Assembly (NCBI GenBank): GCA_965145485.1
Contig: CBCTCU010000035.1
Coordinates: 1-29,136, forward strand
DNA: 29,136 bases
Source: CABQCM01 sp965145485
GTDB taxonomy: Bacteria > Bacillota > Clostridia > Oscillospirales > Acutalibacteraceae
Reading direction: 5' to 3'
The position numbers and the translations under genes are program-made. This document shows positions 1-8,216 of the stretch, piece by piece (position 1 is the first letter of the stretch; each line of letters opens with the position of its first letter). Below the pieces are notes generated by a model, which was not told the DNA's origin, made no database searches, and saw nothing but the letters and a program-made list of their open reading frames with translations.

Positions 1-189
1 TTCCTACATCAGGGGGTATTTTGTCACTGTCCGTTTTTACTGGACCTGTCCAAATGGCATCGGTGGGTTTTCATTGTTTTGTGTGGTAACCAAAAGACGG
101 CCGCGAGAGTAGCATATGGGCACCCTATCGACCAAGTGCAACAGCCTGTTCCCGCCTCCAAAGTCGGCAGGCGGGGTAGAGGTAACGCG

Positions 190-1296
190 TCAGACGTTGA
201 AACGGAAGAGCACGATGTCGCCGTCCTGCATGACGTATTCTTTCCCCTCGCTGCGCACCAGCCCTTTTTCTTTGGCCGCGGCCATCGATCCCCCGCAGGC
301 CATAAACTCATCGTAGCCAATCACCTCGGCGCGGATAAAGCCCCGCTCAAAATCCGAGTGGATTTTGCCCGCCGCCTGCGGGGCGCGGGTACCGCGGGTA
401 ATCGTCCAAGCGCGAACCTCCGGCTTGCCGGCCGTCAGGTAGGATATCAGCCCCAGCAATTGATAGCAGGACTGGATCAGCCGGTCGAGCCCCGAACGCT
501 CCAATCCCAGGTCGGCCAAAAAGGCCCGCTTTTCTTCTTCGTCCATACCGGCGAGATCGGCCTCCATCCCGGCGCAGATGGGGAGCACCTCGGCGCCTTC
601 CGCGCCCGCAATCTGCTCGACCGTTTTGATCCGCTCGTTGGAGGCGATGCCGGCGGAAAAGTCCTCCTCGCTGAGGTTGCATGCGTAGATGACCGGTTTG
701 GCCGAAAGCAGGGAAACCTCTTTGAGCAGGGCGCTTTCCTCCTCGGTGGTTTCCATCGAGCGGGCCGGCCTGCCGCTTTCCAGATGGGCAAGCAAACGCT
801 CTAAAACAGCAAGCTCCTGCGCGTATCCCTTGTCCCCCTTGAGCATCTTGCTCACCCGGTCAATGCGGCGCTCCACCATCTCCATATCGGCAAAAATGAG
901 CTCCAGATTGATGGTCTCGATATCGCGGGCCGGGTCGACCGAGCCCTCGACATGGACGATATCGTCGTTGTCAAAGCAGCGCACGACGTGCACCACGGCG
1001 TCGACCTCCCGGATGTGGGACAGGAACTTATTTCCCAGCCCCTCCCCCTTGGATGCGCCGCGCACCAGCCCCGCGATGTCGACAAATTCAATCGACGCGG
1101 GGGTGAGCTTATCGGGATGGTAAATTTCGGCCAGGCGGTCGAGCCGCTCGTCCGGCACGGCGACCACCCCCACATTGGGCTCGATGGTGCAAAAGGGGTA
1201 ATTGGCGCTTTGAGCGCCGGCGTTGGTTATGGCGTTAAATAGGGTGGACTTGCCCACGTTGGGCAAGCCGACGATTCCAAGCTTCAATCCAATCAT
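190..1296 (-). CDS. ychF: Redox-regulated ATPase YchF (Obg-like GTPase family)
   Basis: 368 aa, the usual YchF length. YchF is a cytoplasmic P-loop NTPase of the Obg family that prefers ATP and associates with ribosomes; it is linked to oxidative-stress control and translation. The N-terminus carries the G1 P-loop (GLPNVGKST, residues 10-18) and G3 (DIAGLV, about 73-78). The G4 region reads YACNLSEED instead of the classical NKxD, as expected for YchF. The C-terminus is the TGS-like domain with the family motif HSDFERGFIRAEV and ends in DGDIVLFRFNV. The ATG is preceded by AGGGAAATGGA and a sigma-A promoter lies 29 bases upstream (1325-1353). No partner gene is apparent, so it is probably transcribed alone. 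Confidence 0.97.
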   Translation of the reverse strand: MIGLKLGIVGLPNVGKSTLFNAITNAGAQSANYPFCTIEPNVGVVAVPDERLDRLAEIYHPDKLTPASIEFVDIAGLVRGASKGEGLGNKFLSHIREVDAVVHVVRCFDNDDIVHVEGSVDPARDIETINLELIFADMEMVERRIDRVSKMLKGDKGYAQELAVLERLLAHLESGRPARSMETTEEESALLKEVSLLSAKPVIYACNLSEEDFSAGIASNERIKTVEQIAGAEGAEVLPICAGMEADLAGMDEEEKRAFLADLGLERSGLDRLIQSCYQLLGLISYLTAGKPEVRAWTITRGTRAPQAAGKIHSDFERGFIRAEVIGYDEFMACGGSMAAAKEKGLVRSEGKEYVMQDGDIVLFRFNV

Positions 1297-1324
1297 TCCA
1301 TTTCCCTGTTATCGTTCGTTGTCC

Positions 1325-1353
1325 ATTATACCCCTTTTGGGGCGGTTTGGCAA
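1325..1353 (-). promoter_or_regulatory. Sigma-A promoter of ychF
   Basis: On the minus strand, TTGCCA (1348-1353), a 17-base spacer and TATAAT (1325-1330). The implied start is near 1318, giving a leader of about 22 nt. The same hexamers with the same spacing occur upstream of the yfhO-like gene (18939-18967). Confidence 0.8.
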
Positions 1354-1751
1354 GCATCCTCTGCATGGCCGAACACAGATGCGTCATACGGCGCATTGCG
1401 CGGCCTATCGCGTCGCCGTTTTCGCATGGCTTCGCGCGCGTGGATCGGATCAAAAGCCGCTCCCCGGCTTTTATTTTGCGGCATACCGGGGCGGGGTGGC
1501 GCCGTCCTCAGCCGCGTGAACTGCATCGGATTGGGCGCGGCCGGGCAGGTGCTCTCGGGTAGCCGTTTGTCTGGGATGATCCCGCCTGCGGCGCGATGAA
1601 ATGGCCGCTTTGTTTTTTTGCATGAAACCCAGCCAAAGGCTTGCGCGCCCCCGTTATGCAGGCGCCGCGCCGATACGGGCGGTGGTTTTGCAGCCCTAAA
1701 GGGATAGGGCAAACGGCATGGCAAAGAGGGTTCGCAGCGGCCCGCACAATA
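1354..1751. other. Intergenic stretch with no recognisable gene
   Basis: About 400 bases between the ychF promoter and the end of the beta-helix gene. Reading frames are open on both strands because of high GC, but the translations are rich in R/P/A, lack ribosome sites and resemble no family I know. No clear terminator for the beta-helix gene was seen. Confidence 0.5.
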
Positions 1752-4064
1752 TCAATGGATGTTTTCTTCCTCCTTGTCGCAAATGGTCAGGCGGTTGTAA
1801 AGGGTCAGGCGTCCGTTGGCGTTGCGATAGGATTCGCCGTTCCACCGCATGAAGTTGACGCCGGTGAGATTGCCGCCGCAAAGCTCCAGCATGGCGCCGC
1901 CCAGGTTATCCGCCCCCGCGTTACAGACAAACGCGGTGCTGTCCCGGCTGGTGATGAGGCTGTTCACGCCATAGGCGAAAATCGCAAAGACCGTTTGGTC
2001 CATCGCCCCATCCAGGCATAGAAATTTGGCGTTTGGCCGGGTGATGGCGTCAAATACATAGGGAAAGAGCTGATCCCCGCCGACGTTGATGACAAGGGAG
2101 CCGTCCAGCCCGTTGCGGCCAAGCATGTTGCCGTTTTGCAGGCACCCCTCGATCCAGCCGCCGCTGCAATCCCCGGCGGCGATGGCGTTGGCGTAGCAGC
2201 AACAGACCAGCTTTTTGATAAAATGATGGTTGCAGCCGCGAAAGTCGATGCCATTGTATGCGCCGGAAAGGCCGATATTGACCGCGTATACCCCCTCGGC
2301 CTTGCCCCGAATGGTGTAAGCGTAGGGCAGGCAGGTGCCAAGGCGGCCGGGGGTGACGGCGCTGTTTTCCGGATATAGGAAGCGCAGGCCGCGCACACCG
2401 GCCCGCTCGCCTGCGAGGGTGACAAGGGCGGTGGCGGTGTCCGGCTGGCTGGTCTGACCGTCGTAAGCGAGAATGAGGGTGCCGCTGCTGTTTCCCCCCT
2501 GCTCGCGCGTCGCGACCGAGGAACAGCCGCGCAGCTCCACCCCGGCGGGAACCACCACCGGATGGTCGAGCCGGTACAGTCCGGCCGGGAGATAGACGAC
2601 TCCGCCGGTGGCGCCCGCTTGATCCAGCGCAGCTTGCAGGGGGAGATGGATGTCGGTCTTGCCGGTGCGGTCGGCCGCAAGAGGATAGAAAGCGCAATGC
2701 GGCTTGGGGGCGGTTCGACGATAATCGATGGATGGGAGGGCTTTTTTCCCCGGTTGCAGGATAACCTCCCCGACAGTATCCCCCGATAGCTCCACCCCGG
2801 TCATTTTAATGACCCCCTCGGTGTGGTTGACCACCGAGCGGCGGCTTCCCGCAATGCGGCTGTTGGCAATGACCATCCCCCAGCGGGGGTCCAAATCGTC
2901 CGCAACCAGCCCGTCGTCGCAATCGGTCACCGACACATCGTAGAGCGAGCCGGCGAATTGGATGCGCTTGCCCGGTACGATGTGGATGCCAATGCGATAA
3001 TCGGACAACACCAGGTGGTTAAACTGGGTCCATTCCAGATCGCCCAGCGCAAGCCCAACGCCGTACCGGCGGGTATACCGGTCGATCTTATCCCGATCGG
3101 CCCGCCTCAGCCCCGCGCCTGCCTCGGCCCAGTATCGGTTGCTGAGCGTCAGGTTTTTCCAGGTGCCGACGTCGGATTGATTATAGGCAGTCGCGCCGCG
3201 GCAAAGGAAGGTGCCCTTGACATTGTCGATGGTCATCATTTCATGGGCCGAATCCTCGCTCACGCAGGCGCCAATGCCCTTATAACCGTTGATTACCGTA
3301 CAGTTTTGGATGGTCTGGAGCATAAAGCGATCCCCCAGGCCGTCGACATAAAAGGTGTAGGGATAGGGCTTGACGTCGTCAATATCCTGCCCGGGGTAGT
3401 AAATGGTCAGCCCCACGGCGCCGGCGCTGCCGCCTATGGTCAGGAGGGCCGGCGTATCGGCCTGGGTACTTTCCACATCGGCGAGAAGGATGGTGCCGTA
3501 ATCGGTTCCGGTGTCCGGATCCTGCCAGTCACCGCGAAGGGTGACGAAAGAGGGGATGGTAAGGGGGCCGGTGATGCGGTATTGTCCAACCGGCAAAAAG
3601 ACCGTGCCCCCGCCGCTGCGCGCACAGTCGTCGAGCGCGCGCTGAATAGCGCCGGTGCTGTCGCGCTTCCCAGTGCGGTCAGCGTCAAAGGCAGGCGGGG
3701 CGACGATGAGGTCGGCAACCACCACATCGTCGGTGGGATATACCGTGTCCACGATACAGGGGGTCTTGCTTTTGCCCGGCGTCATGGCGGCAATCAAGCC
3801 GACCGAGAAGGGGAAGAGGAGCAAAGGGGCGCTTTGGCTCGCCGGCTCCTCGCCGCCCATCCCAGCGTCAGCCGGCTGCGCGTCGGCCGACGTGGCGGGG
3901 GCGGCCCGCTTCTGCCACGCGACCAGAGTAAAGGGCGTGTCCGTTGCGCCAGCATGGTTGGCGGCTACGCCCGGCTGCCGGGATGCGGCCAGCGCGGAGG
4001 ACAGGGCGGCCAGCAGGACAAACATCGTGCTCAGCATGACCTTTCGCAGAGAAGCTTTCATCAT
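1752..4064 (-). CDS. Secreted protein with two tandem pectate-lyase-like beta-helix modules
   Basis: 770 aa from the double ATG at 4059-4064, chosen because GAGGTGTTG precedes it and a signal peptide follows (basic MMKASLRK, then hydrophobic to about residue 26, ALA-like cleavage site). The reading frame is open 56 codons further upstream, but without a signal or ribosome site. A low-complexity Ala-rich linker (about 30-100) leads to two copies of a Pectate_lyase_3 (PF12708-type) start. The first, near residue 128, reads DRTGKRDSTGAIQRALDDC, then GGGTVFLPVGQYRITGPL. The second, near residue 460, reads DRTGKTDIHLPLQAALDQ, then GGVVYLPAGLYRLDHPV. This fold is found in polysaccharide lyases, GH28-type hydrolases and phage tailspikes. 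The substrate cannot be told from sequence, and catalytic residues are not assignable. Likely extracellular. Confidence 0.85.
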   Translation of the reverse strand: MMKASLRKVMLSTMFVLLAALSSALAASRQPGVAANHAGATDTPFTLVAWQKRAAPATSADAQPADAGMGGEEPASQSAPLLLFPFSVGLIAAMTPGKSKTPCIVDTVYPTDDVVVADLIVAPPAFDADRTGKRDSTGAIQRALDDCARSGGGTVFLPVGQYRITGPLTIPSFVTLRGDWQDPDTGTDYGTILLADVESTQADTPALLTIGGSAGAVGLTIYYPGQDIDDVKPYPYTFYVDGLGDRFMLQTIQNCTVINGYKGIGACVSEDSAHEMMTIDNVKGTFLCRGATAYNQSDVGTWKNLTLSNRYWAEAGAGLRRADRDKIDRYTRRYGVGLALGDLEWTQFNHLVLSDYRIGIHIVPGKRIQFAGSLYDVSVTDCDDGLVADDLDPRWGMVIANSRIAGSRRSVVNHTEGVIKMTGVELSGDTVGEVILQPGKKALPSIDYRRTAPKPHCAFYPLAADRTGKTDIHLPLQAALDQAGATGGVVYLPAGLYRLDHPVVVPAGVELRGCSSVATREQGGNSSGTLILAYDGQTSQPDTATALVTLAGERAGVRGLRFLYPENSAVTPGRLGTCLPYAYTIRGKAEGVYAVNIGLSGAYNGIDFRGCNHHFIKKLVCCCYANAIAAGDCSGGWIEGCLQNGNMLGRNGLDGSLVINVGGDQLFPYVFDAITRPNAKFLCLDGAMDQTVFAIFAYGVNSLITSRDSTAFVCNAGADNLGGAMLELCGGNLTGVNFMRWNGESYRNANGRLTLYNRLTICDKEEENIH

Positions 4065-4448
4065 CAACACCTCAAGTCTGTATGAATATTGGATCGACGC
4101 CACAGGCCGCATGTCACGCCAAGGGGGCTTTGACGCCGCGTGAGTGGGTCGCGTTCGACAATGGGAGCTGCGGCCCCTACGCCGCTGTAGCAGGATGAAA
4201 CCGGGCCAATTCCAGTACACTTCTTGGCCCACAGCCCCTGATATGCCCAGGGCCTATACGGCTGCTGCTTGCGGCCGGGATATCAACACAAAGCAATGCC
4301 ATCCTAAGCTGCCGGAAGCCGAACCCGATATGCCGAAAATGTACCGGCACGGCGGCTTTTCCCTTTTTTATGCTTGGTGTGCGTCAGCACACCTGCGGCC
4401 TCAAAAACAAAAATCCATCCGTGCCGTCATCCTTTTCGGTGCGCGCAG

Positions 4449-4551
4449 TTTTCAGCGAGATGGTTTTCGCGCGGGCAAGGCATAAATTTGCGGCCATACT
4501 GCCATATGGCAAAAATTTTAAGGCATCCGCGCGGAAAGCAGCCGCTGAAAA
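4449..4551. repeat. 103-bp concentric imperfect palindrome
   Basis: Four sets of complementary arms share one centre near 4500: TTTTCAGCG (4449-4457) with CGCTGAAAA (4543-4551); CGCGCGG (4468-4474) with CCGCGCG (4527-4533); AAATTT (4484-4489) with AAATTT (4513-4518); and the self-complementary TGCCATATGGCA (4500-4511) close to the centre. It could be a long RNA hairpin in the beta-helix gene leader, a MITE-like remnant or a protein-binding region. No target-site duplication was found. Confidence 0.6.
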
Positions 4552-4561
4552 CCATATTGTG

Positions 4562-4617
4562 TTTGGTTCCCGGCGGCTTCAGCACATGGCGGCCATAGGC
4601 CTGTGCTCGAAACCAAA
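4562..4617. repeat. Bulged stem-loop in the divergent intergenic region
   Basis: TTTGGTT (4562-4568) pairs with AACCAAA (4611-4617), AGCACA (4581-4586) with TGTGCT (4602-4607), and GGCC (4591-4594) with GGCC (4598-4601) around an ATA loop. The 12-nt left and 3-nt right bulges make it asymmetric. It lies just inside the possible minus-strand transcript starting near 4632. It matches no riboswitch that I recognise. Confidence 0.5.
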
Positions 4618-4638
4618 GTATCCCAGCCGGTTGCGGCT

Positions 4639-4647
4639 ATTATAGCA
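4639..4647 (-). promoter_or_regulatory. Possible extended -10 promoter, minus strand
   Basis: The minus strand reads TGCTATAAT (TATAAT at 4639-4644 plus the TGn extension). No good -35 is present at 16-18 bases. If used, it would give the beta-helix gene an unusually long leader of about 570 nt containing both hairpins. Confidence 0.35.
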
Positions 4648-4734
4648 TATCAATTTCCAGAAAGCGAGGGACAATTTTGCGTTATAGAGAAAAATAAAAA
4701 CTTTTCGGTTCGGTGCAATTCCTCTTGCTTTTTT

Positions 4735-4762
4735 TGCCGAAGAATGGCACAATGGATATATT
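4735..4762 (+). promoter_or_regulatory. Possible promoter of the guaA-like gene
   Basis: TTGCCG (4735-4740), 16-base spacer, TATATT (4757-4762). A start near 4769 would lie after the GTG at 4766, which supports the internal ATG codons at 4805 or 4817 as the translation start. Confidence 0.4.
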
Positions 4763-4804
4763 ACGGTGCCCTCCTGCCAAAGAGGGGCGCTTTGTGACGA
4801 AGGG

Positions 4805-6079
4805 ATGGAAAAGGACATGGCGCATCAGCTGATGATCGTTTTGAATTTGGGCGGTACCGCCGCTTTTGAGGTAGCGCGCCGCGTGCGCGAGTGCGGGGTG
4901 TATTGCGAGGTGCTCCCCCATACGGTAACCCAGGAAGAGCTGGCCGCAAAAGAGCCTCAGGGGGTGGTGCTCACCGGCGGCTTTGAGGACGTCCCGGAGG
5001 AGCGGGCCAAAAAAGTGCCCTGGCTTGCCGACAGCGGCCTTCCTGTGCTGGAGGTAGGGCGGGGGACCTCCCTGTCCGTCGAAGCGCTTTCGGGCGGTGC
5101 GGGTAAGAACTGCCTGAATGTTTTTTTGAAAACCAGCTGCGATTGCGTGGGGGATTGGTCGCTATCGACTTTTTTGGAGGAGACCGTCGAGGCCTTGCGT
5201 GAGAAGATTGGCACAGGCCGCGTCCTGCTGGGGCTTTCGGGCGGGGTGGATTCCTCGGTAACGGCAGCGTTGCTATCGCGCGCGGTCGGCAAGCAGCTCG
5301 TTTGCGTTTTTATTGACAACGGCTTCATGCGGCAGAACGAGGGGGACGAGGTCGAGGCCGCCTTCCAGGGCTGGGATATGACCTTCCTGCGTATCAACGC
5401 CGAGACCAAGTTTTTGTTTAAGCTTCTCGGCATGGCCGAGCCGCAGCGCAAGCGGCAGATCATCAGCGACGAGCAGCTTCATCTGATTGGGCAGATTTCG
5501 GATAAAATGGGCGGCGTACAGCTTTTAGCCCGGGGAACGACCTACACCGACCTTTTGACCGGGCATTTTGTGCCCGCTGTGCATCCGCTGACCGAGCCGG
5601 GAGAAGGGCCTCAAATGCTCGAGCCCATTCGCTGCCTGTTTAAGCAGGAGGTGCGGGCGCTGGCCCTGGAGCTGGGGCTGCCCGAATACCTTGCCTGGCG
5701 GCAGCCCTTTCCCGGCGCCGGCCTGGCCGTGCGGTGCGTGGGCTGTATTACCAAGGAGCGGCTGGACATCGTGCGCCAAGCAGACGCGATTTTCCGCCAG
5801 GAGCTGGCCAGCCGCGGGCTGGATAAGCAGTTAAGCCAGGCCTTTGCCATTGTTACCGAGGGCAAGACCTTGGGCGTGCGAGGGGACCGGCGCACCAGCG
5901 AATACACCGTCGCCCTGCGCGCGGTGACCGGCGAAGATGCCGCCAGCGCGGAATGGGCCGATCTTCCGGGCGAATTGCTGCGCGCGGTCAGCCGTCGCAT
6001 CACCACCGAGGTCAAAGGGGTCAATCGGGTGGTGTACGACGTCACCTCCACCCCCCCGGCCACCATCGAGTGGGAATGA
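4805..6079 (+). CDS. guaA: GMP synthase-like protein with truncated, cysteine-less glutaminase domain
   Basis: 424 aa against about 510-525 for normal GuaA, which makes GMP from XMP, ATP and glutamine-derived ammonia. Residues 9-98 follow the first half of a class I amidotransferase (ARRVRECGVYCEV, GVVLTGG), but the nucleophile elbow GICYG is EVGRG (83-87), so the cysteine is gone. The second half of the domain, with the catalytic His and Glu, is missing: the chain passes directly to the linker (NVFLKTSCDCVGDWS, 105-119). The ATP-pyrophosphatase P-loop is intact (SGGVDSS, 145-151), as are LARGTTYTD, RQPFPGAGLAVR, the GDRRTSEYT region and the terminal PPATIEWE. The usual KSHHNVGG loop is replaced by a Pro-rich stretch (HFVPAVHPLTEPGEG). 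I see no frameshift in the read, so it is probably an ammonia-dependent or partner-dependent synthase, or a diverged paralogue. The start is uncertain: 4805, or 4817 (MAHQLMIVL), which aligns best with family N-termini. Confidence 0.9.
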   Translation: MEKDMAHQLMIVLNLGGTAAFEVARRVRECGVYCEVLPHTVTQEELAAKEPQGVVLTGGFEDVPEERAKKVPWLADSGLPVLEVGRGTSLSVEALSGGAGKNCLNVFLKTSCDCVGDWSLSTFLEETVEALREKIGTGRVLLGLSGGVDSSVTAALLSRAVGKQLVCVFIDNGFMRQNEGDEVEAAFQGWDMTFLRINAETKFLFKLLGMAEPQRKRQIISDEQLHLIGQISDKMGGVQLLARGTTYTDLLTGHFVPAVHPLTEPGEGPQMLEPIRCLFKQEVRALALELGLPEYLAWRQPFPGAGLAVRCVGCITKERLDIVRQADAIFRQELASRGLDKQLSQAFAIVTEGKTLGVRGDRRTSEYTVALRAVTGEDAASAEWADLPGELLRAVSRRITTEVKGVNRVVYDVTSTPPATIEWE

Positions 6080-6176
6080 GAATGTTGTCATTTCACAAAT
6101 GCTGATAGCGCATTTTTCACAAAATCCATTATCCCCGCAAAAGAATGACAATGGATAAAAAAACAGAAATAGAAGA

Positions 6177-6219
6177 AAAACAGGCCTTGAAGGGAATCCC
6201 CTTTGAGGTCTGTTTTTTT
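6177..6219 (+). terminator. Intrinsic terminator of the guaA-like gene
   Basis: AAACAG.CCT..AAGGG pairs with CCCTT..AGG.CTGTTT across a short AATC loop, followed by an unbroken run of T. It lies about 100 bases past the stop codon. Confidence 0.85.
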
Positions 6220-7116
6220 CGGCAAAATTGGTCAGAAACCTTGTAAAATTAATGCTTTTTGAGAAATGTTTTGAGCGAAACCTTTCGGCGGAAATCCGCA
6301 AAAGGATCCGCAGAAGAGGCGAGAGGACGCTAACGAAATTTGCGAAAAGGACGCTAATGAAGTTTGTTCGATGGCAAAAGCCAGCATATCTCAAGCGCCG
6401 AGTAAAGCGCGGCCGCCAGGACGCACGATGTACATCCCATGTACCGATAGCGCGCTTTTGATAAGGCTTGTGATCCTCGGCCAGATGATCAGATAATTCA
6501 AAAGCAACCCGAAAAGGCGCGGCGCTTTGAGGTGCGCTTTTGGGGCAAAGATATTGATCTTTGTGGCCAATTCTCTGTCAACACAGCATCTTGAGAACCT
6601 TTATTGCGGCGCTGCGTTCTTTGCATCACGATACAACTTATTGTTGCGATACCGGATAAAACAAGTCGGTGGGTGAGTGAACGCACGCCAATGGGATTCG
6701 GCCCAAAGCGCGCCCTGGCAGCCCCGTACTTTGACCACAGGGAAAGAGATTTGTATAGGCCAGGGCCTACACACGGTTTATCGAAACAGGGCGGTCAAAA
6801 AACCGGCCGGCAGATTTGCTGTGATCTGCCGGCCGGGTGTTTTGTTATGGATTTTTCTTATAGCCACATTTTTCAAATACATCGGAACGCCCGGCGTTCG
6901 CGCCCTTTATAAGCAAGGAAATTTGTCCTGGCGCTGCCGGTTTGATCCGATTTTCCCACCTTTCTATCGAGATCATCCGGTGGGACGGAAGGGATGGAGG
7001 CTTTCATCCGTGCGATGAAGCAGGGCCCCTTGCGGCGGCCGGCCCCATGTTCCCCTGTATTAGGAGTACATGTTGTTACCGCGCGGCTGCTTGCCGCGGC
7101 GCCAACCCTCACATCC
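6220..7116. other. 0.9-kb gap without a convincing gene
   Basis: No frame has both a ribosome site and recognisable protein character. It contains a 19-base direct repeat with 24-base period (AGGACGCTAACGAAATTTG at 6324-6342 and AGGACGCTAATGAAGTTTG at 6348-6366), a GTACATcccATGTAC dyad (6430-6444) and a strong hairpin terminator (6796-6837). The length is unusual for this gene-dense window. Confidence 0.5.
6796..6837 (-). terminator. Strong hairpin terminator, probably minus strand (possibly bidirectional)
   Basis: CCGGCCGGCAGAT (6803-6815) pairs perfectly with ATCTGCCGGCCGG (6823-6835) across a 7-base loop. On the minus strand it is followed by TTTTTT; on the plus strand only by GTGTTTTG. 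It probably ends transcripts of the NYN gene about 280 bases upstream. Confidence 0.75.
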
Positions 7117-8070
7117 TTAGCGGTCCAGGATCACGTGCTTGATCCGCCCGTTGCGCCCGCTGCTGACCACCGTTACGCCGTCGATGTCATTGACGAATTT
7201 AACAAAGTTGGTATAGCCGGCGTTTTTGACCTGGAATTTTGGATAGGCGCTGGTCATCCACTGGTTGAGCTGGCCGAGGTTGGTCTTTTGTTCGCCCCGG
7301 TCCTCCAGATAGGTGACGATGGCCCGGCGGATGGTTTCGGCGTCGGCGTGATCCTCCTTGGTGCTGACATAGATGGCGGAATTGGATTTGGTCAGCGCGA
7401 GACAGTCGAAAGAGGACAGAAATTTTGACAGCTTGGTGTACCCATAGTTGCGCACGTCAAAATCGGGGTAGCGCTTGATCAAATGGCTGCCCAGCTCCCC
7501 GATGCTCAGCCCTTTTTCCTCATCCCCGTTTTCGTTGATGATGTTCATGATCGCGCGCAGAATGGTCTGAATATCGGTCATGCTTTCGGCCTCGCTCTTC
7601 GCGGGGGCGTCGTGCTCGCCTGCCTCGTCGGCTTCGTCGGCCAGGATATCCAGATACTTAAAGACGTTGCAGGCGACGCTGAAGGGCCGGGGGGTTTTCC
7701 TTTCCCCCATGCCGATGACCATCATGCCCGATTCCCGCAGCCGGACGGCGAGCTTGGTAAAGTCGCTGTCGCTGGATACGATGCAGAAGCCTTCGACATT
7801 CCCCGTGTAAAGGATGTCCATCGCGTCGATGATCATGGCCGAATCGGTGGAGTTCTTGCCGATGGTATAGCTGAACTGCTGGATCGGCTGGATCGAATTT
7901 TCAAGAAGTATGTTTTTCCATCCCCCGGCGGTGGTGTTGGTAAAATCGCCGTAGATGCGTTTGTAGGTTACGCTGCCGTAATTGGATACCTCGTCGAGGA
8001 TATATTTGATGTACCGAAAGGATATGTTGTCAGAATCAATCAGGACGGCAAACCGTTTTTCGTCCACCAT
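7117..8070 (-). CDS. NYN-domain (PIN-like) protein with two OST-HTH/LOTUS domains
   Basis: 317 aa, cytoplasmic. Residues 7-145 form a NYN (LabA/DUF88-type) PIN-fold nuclease domain: AVLIDSDNIS near the start supplies the first acidic residues, followed by TDSAMIIDAMD and IVSSDSDFTKLA, the acidic cluster expected to bind metal. After an acidic linker (EADEAGEHDAPAKSEAE) come two OST-HTH/LOTUS-like RNA-binding domains, about 165-235 and 245-315. They are recognisably repeats of each other (YPDFDVRNYGYTKLSKFL and YPKFQVKNAGYTNFVKFV). The family is expected to bind and possibly cleave RNA; the target is unknown. ATG preceded by GGGGAGAGG at 6 bases. It stands between two terminator-like hairpins, so it is probably a single transcript. 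Confidence 0.9.
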   Translation of the reverse strand: MVDEKRFAVLIDSDNISFRYIKYILDEVSNYGSVTYKRIYGDFTNTTAGGWKNILLENSIQPIQQFSYTIGKNSTDSAMIIDAMDILYTGNVEGFCIVSSDSDFTKLAVRLRESGMMVIGMGERKTPRPFSVACNVFKYLDILADEADEAGEHDAPAKSEAESMTDIQTILRAIMNIINENGDEEKGLSIGELGSHLIKRYPDFDVRNYGYTKLSKFLSSFDCLALTKSNSAIYVSTKEDHADAETIRRAIVTYLEDRGEQKTNLGQLNQWMTSAYPKFQVKNAGYTNFVKFVNDIDGVTVVSSGRNGRIKHVILDR

Positions 8071-8167
8071 GCCATGCCTCTCCCCATTTCTGTGTCAATC
8101 GTTTTTGCCGCAATCCCCAAAAACCGGCGCCGGACGAGCCATTGCCGCCGGCGCGGGTGATTGCAGA

Positions 8168-8216
8168 CCCTGCCTATGGGCAGGAACTTGCGAAAGGGAA
8201 CTCCTTCGTTCCCTTT
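8168..8216 (-). terminator. Hairpins at the end of the dockerin gene
   Basis: AAAGGGAAC (8193-8201) pairs with GTTCCCTTT (8208-8216), overlapping the stop codon; a second stem CCTGCC/GGCAGG lies at 8168-8183. The T-run after the first stem is weak (TTTCGC), so terminator strength is uncertain. Confidence 0.45.

Noticed and set aside
2823..4085. Long 420-codon plus-strand frame opposite the beta-helix gene
   Set aside because: It is a shadow frame caused by GC-rich codon bias; the minus-strand frame has a signal peptide and recognisable repeats.
4562..4617. Known riboswitch (cobalamin, SAM or c-di-GMP) in the leader upstream of the beta-helix gene
   Set aside because: The stem-loop lacks the conserved cores of these classes as far as I can judge by eye; kept only as an unassigned structure.
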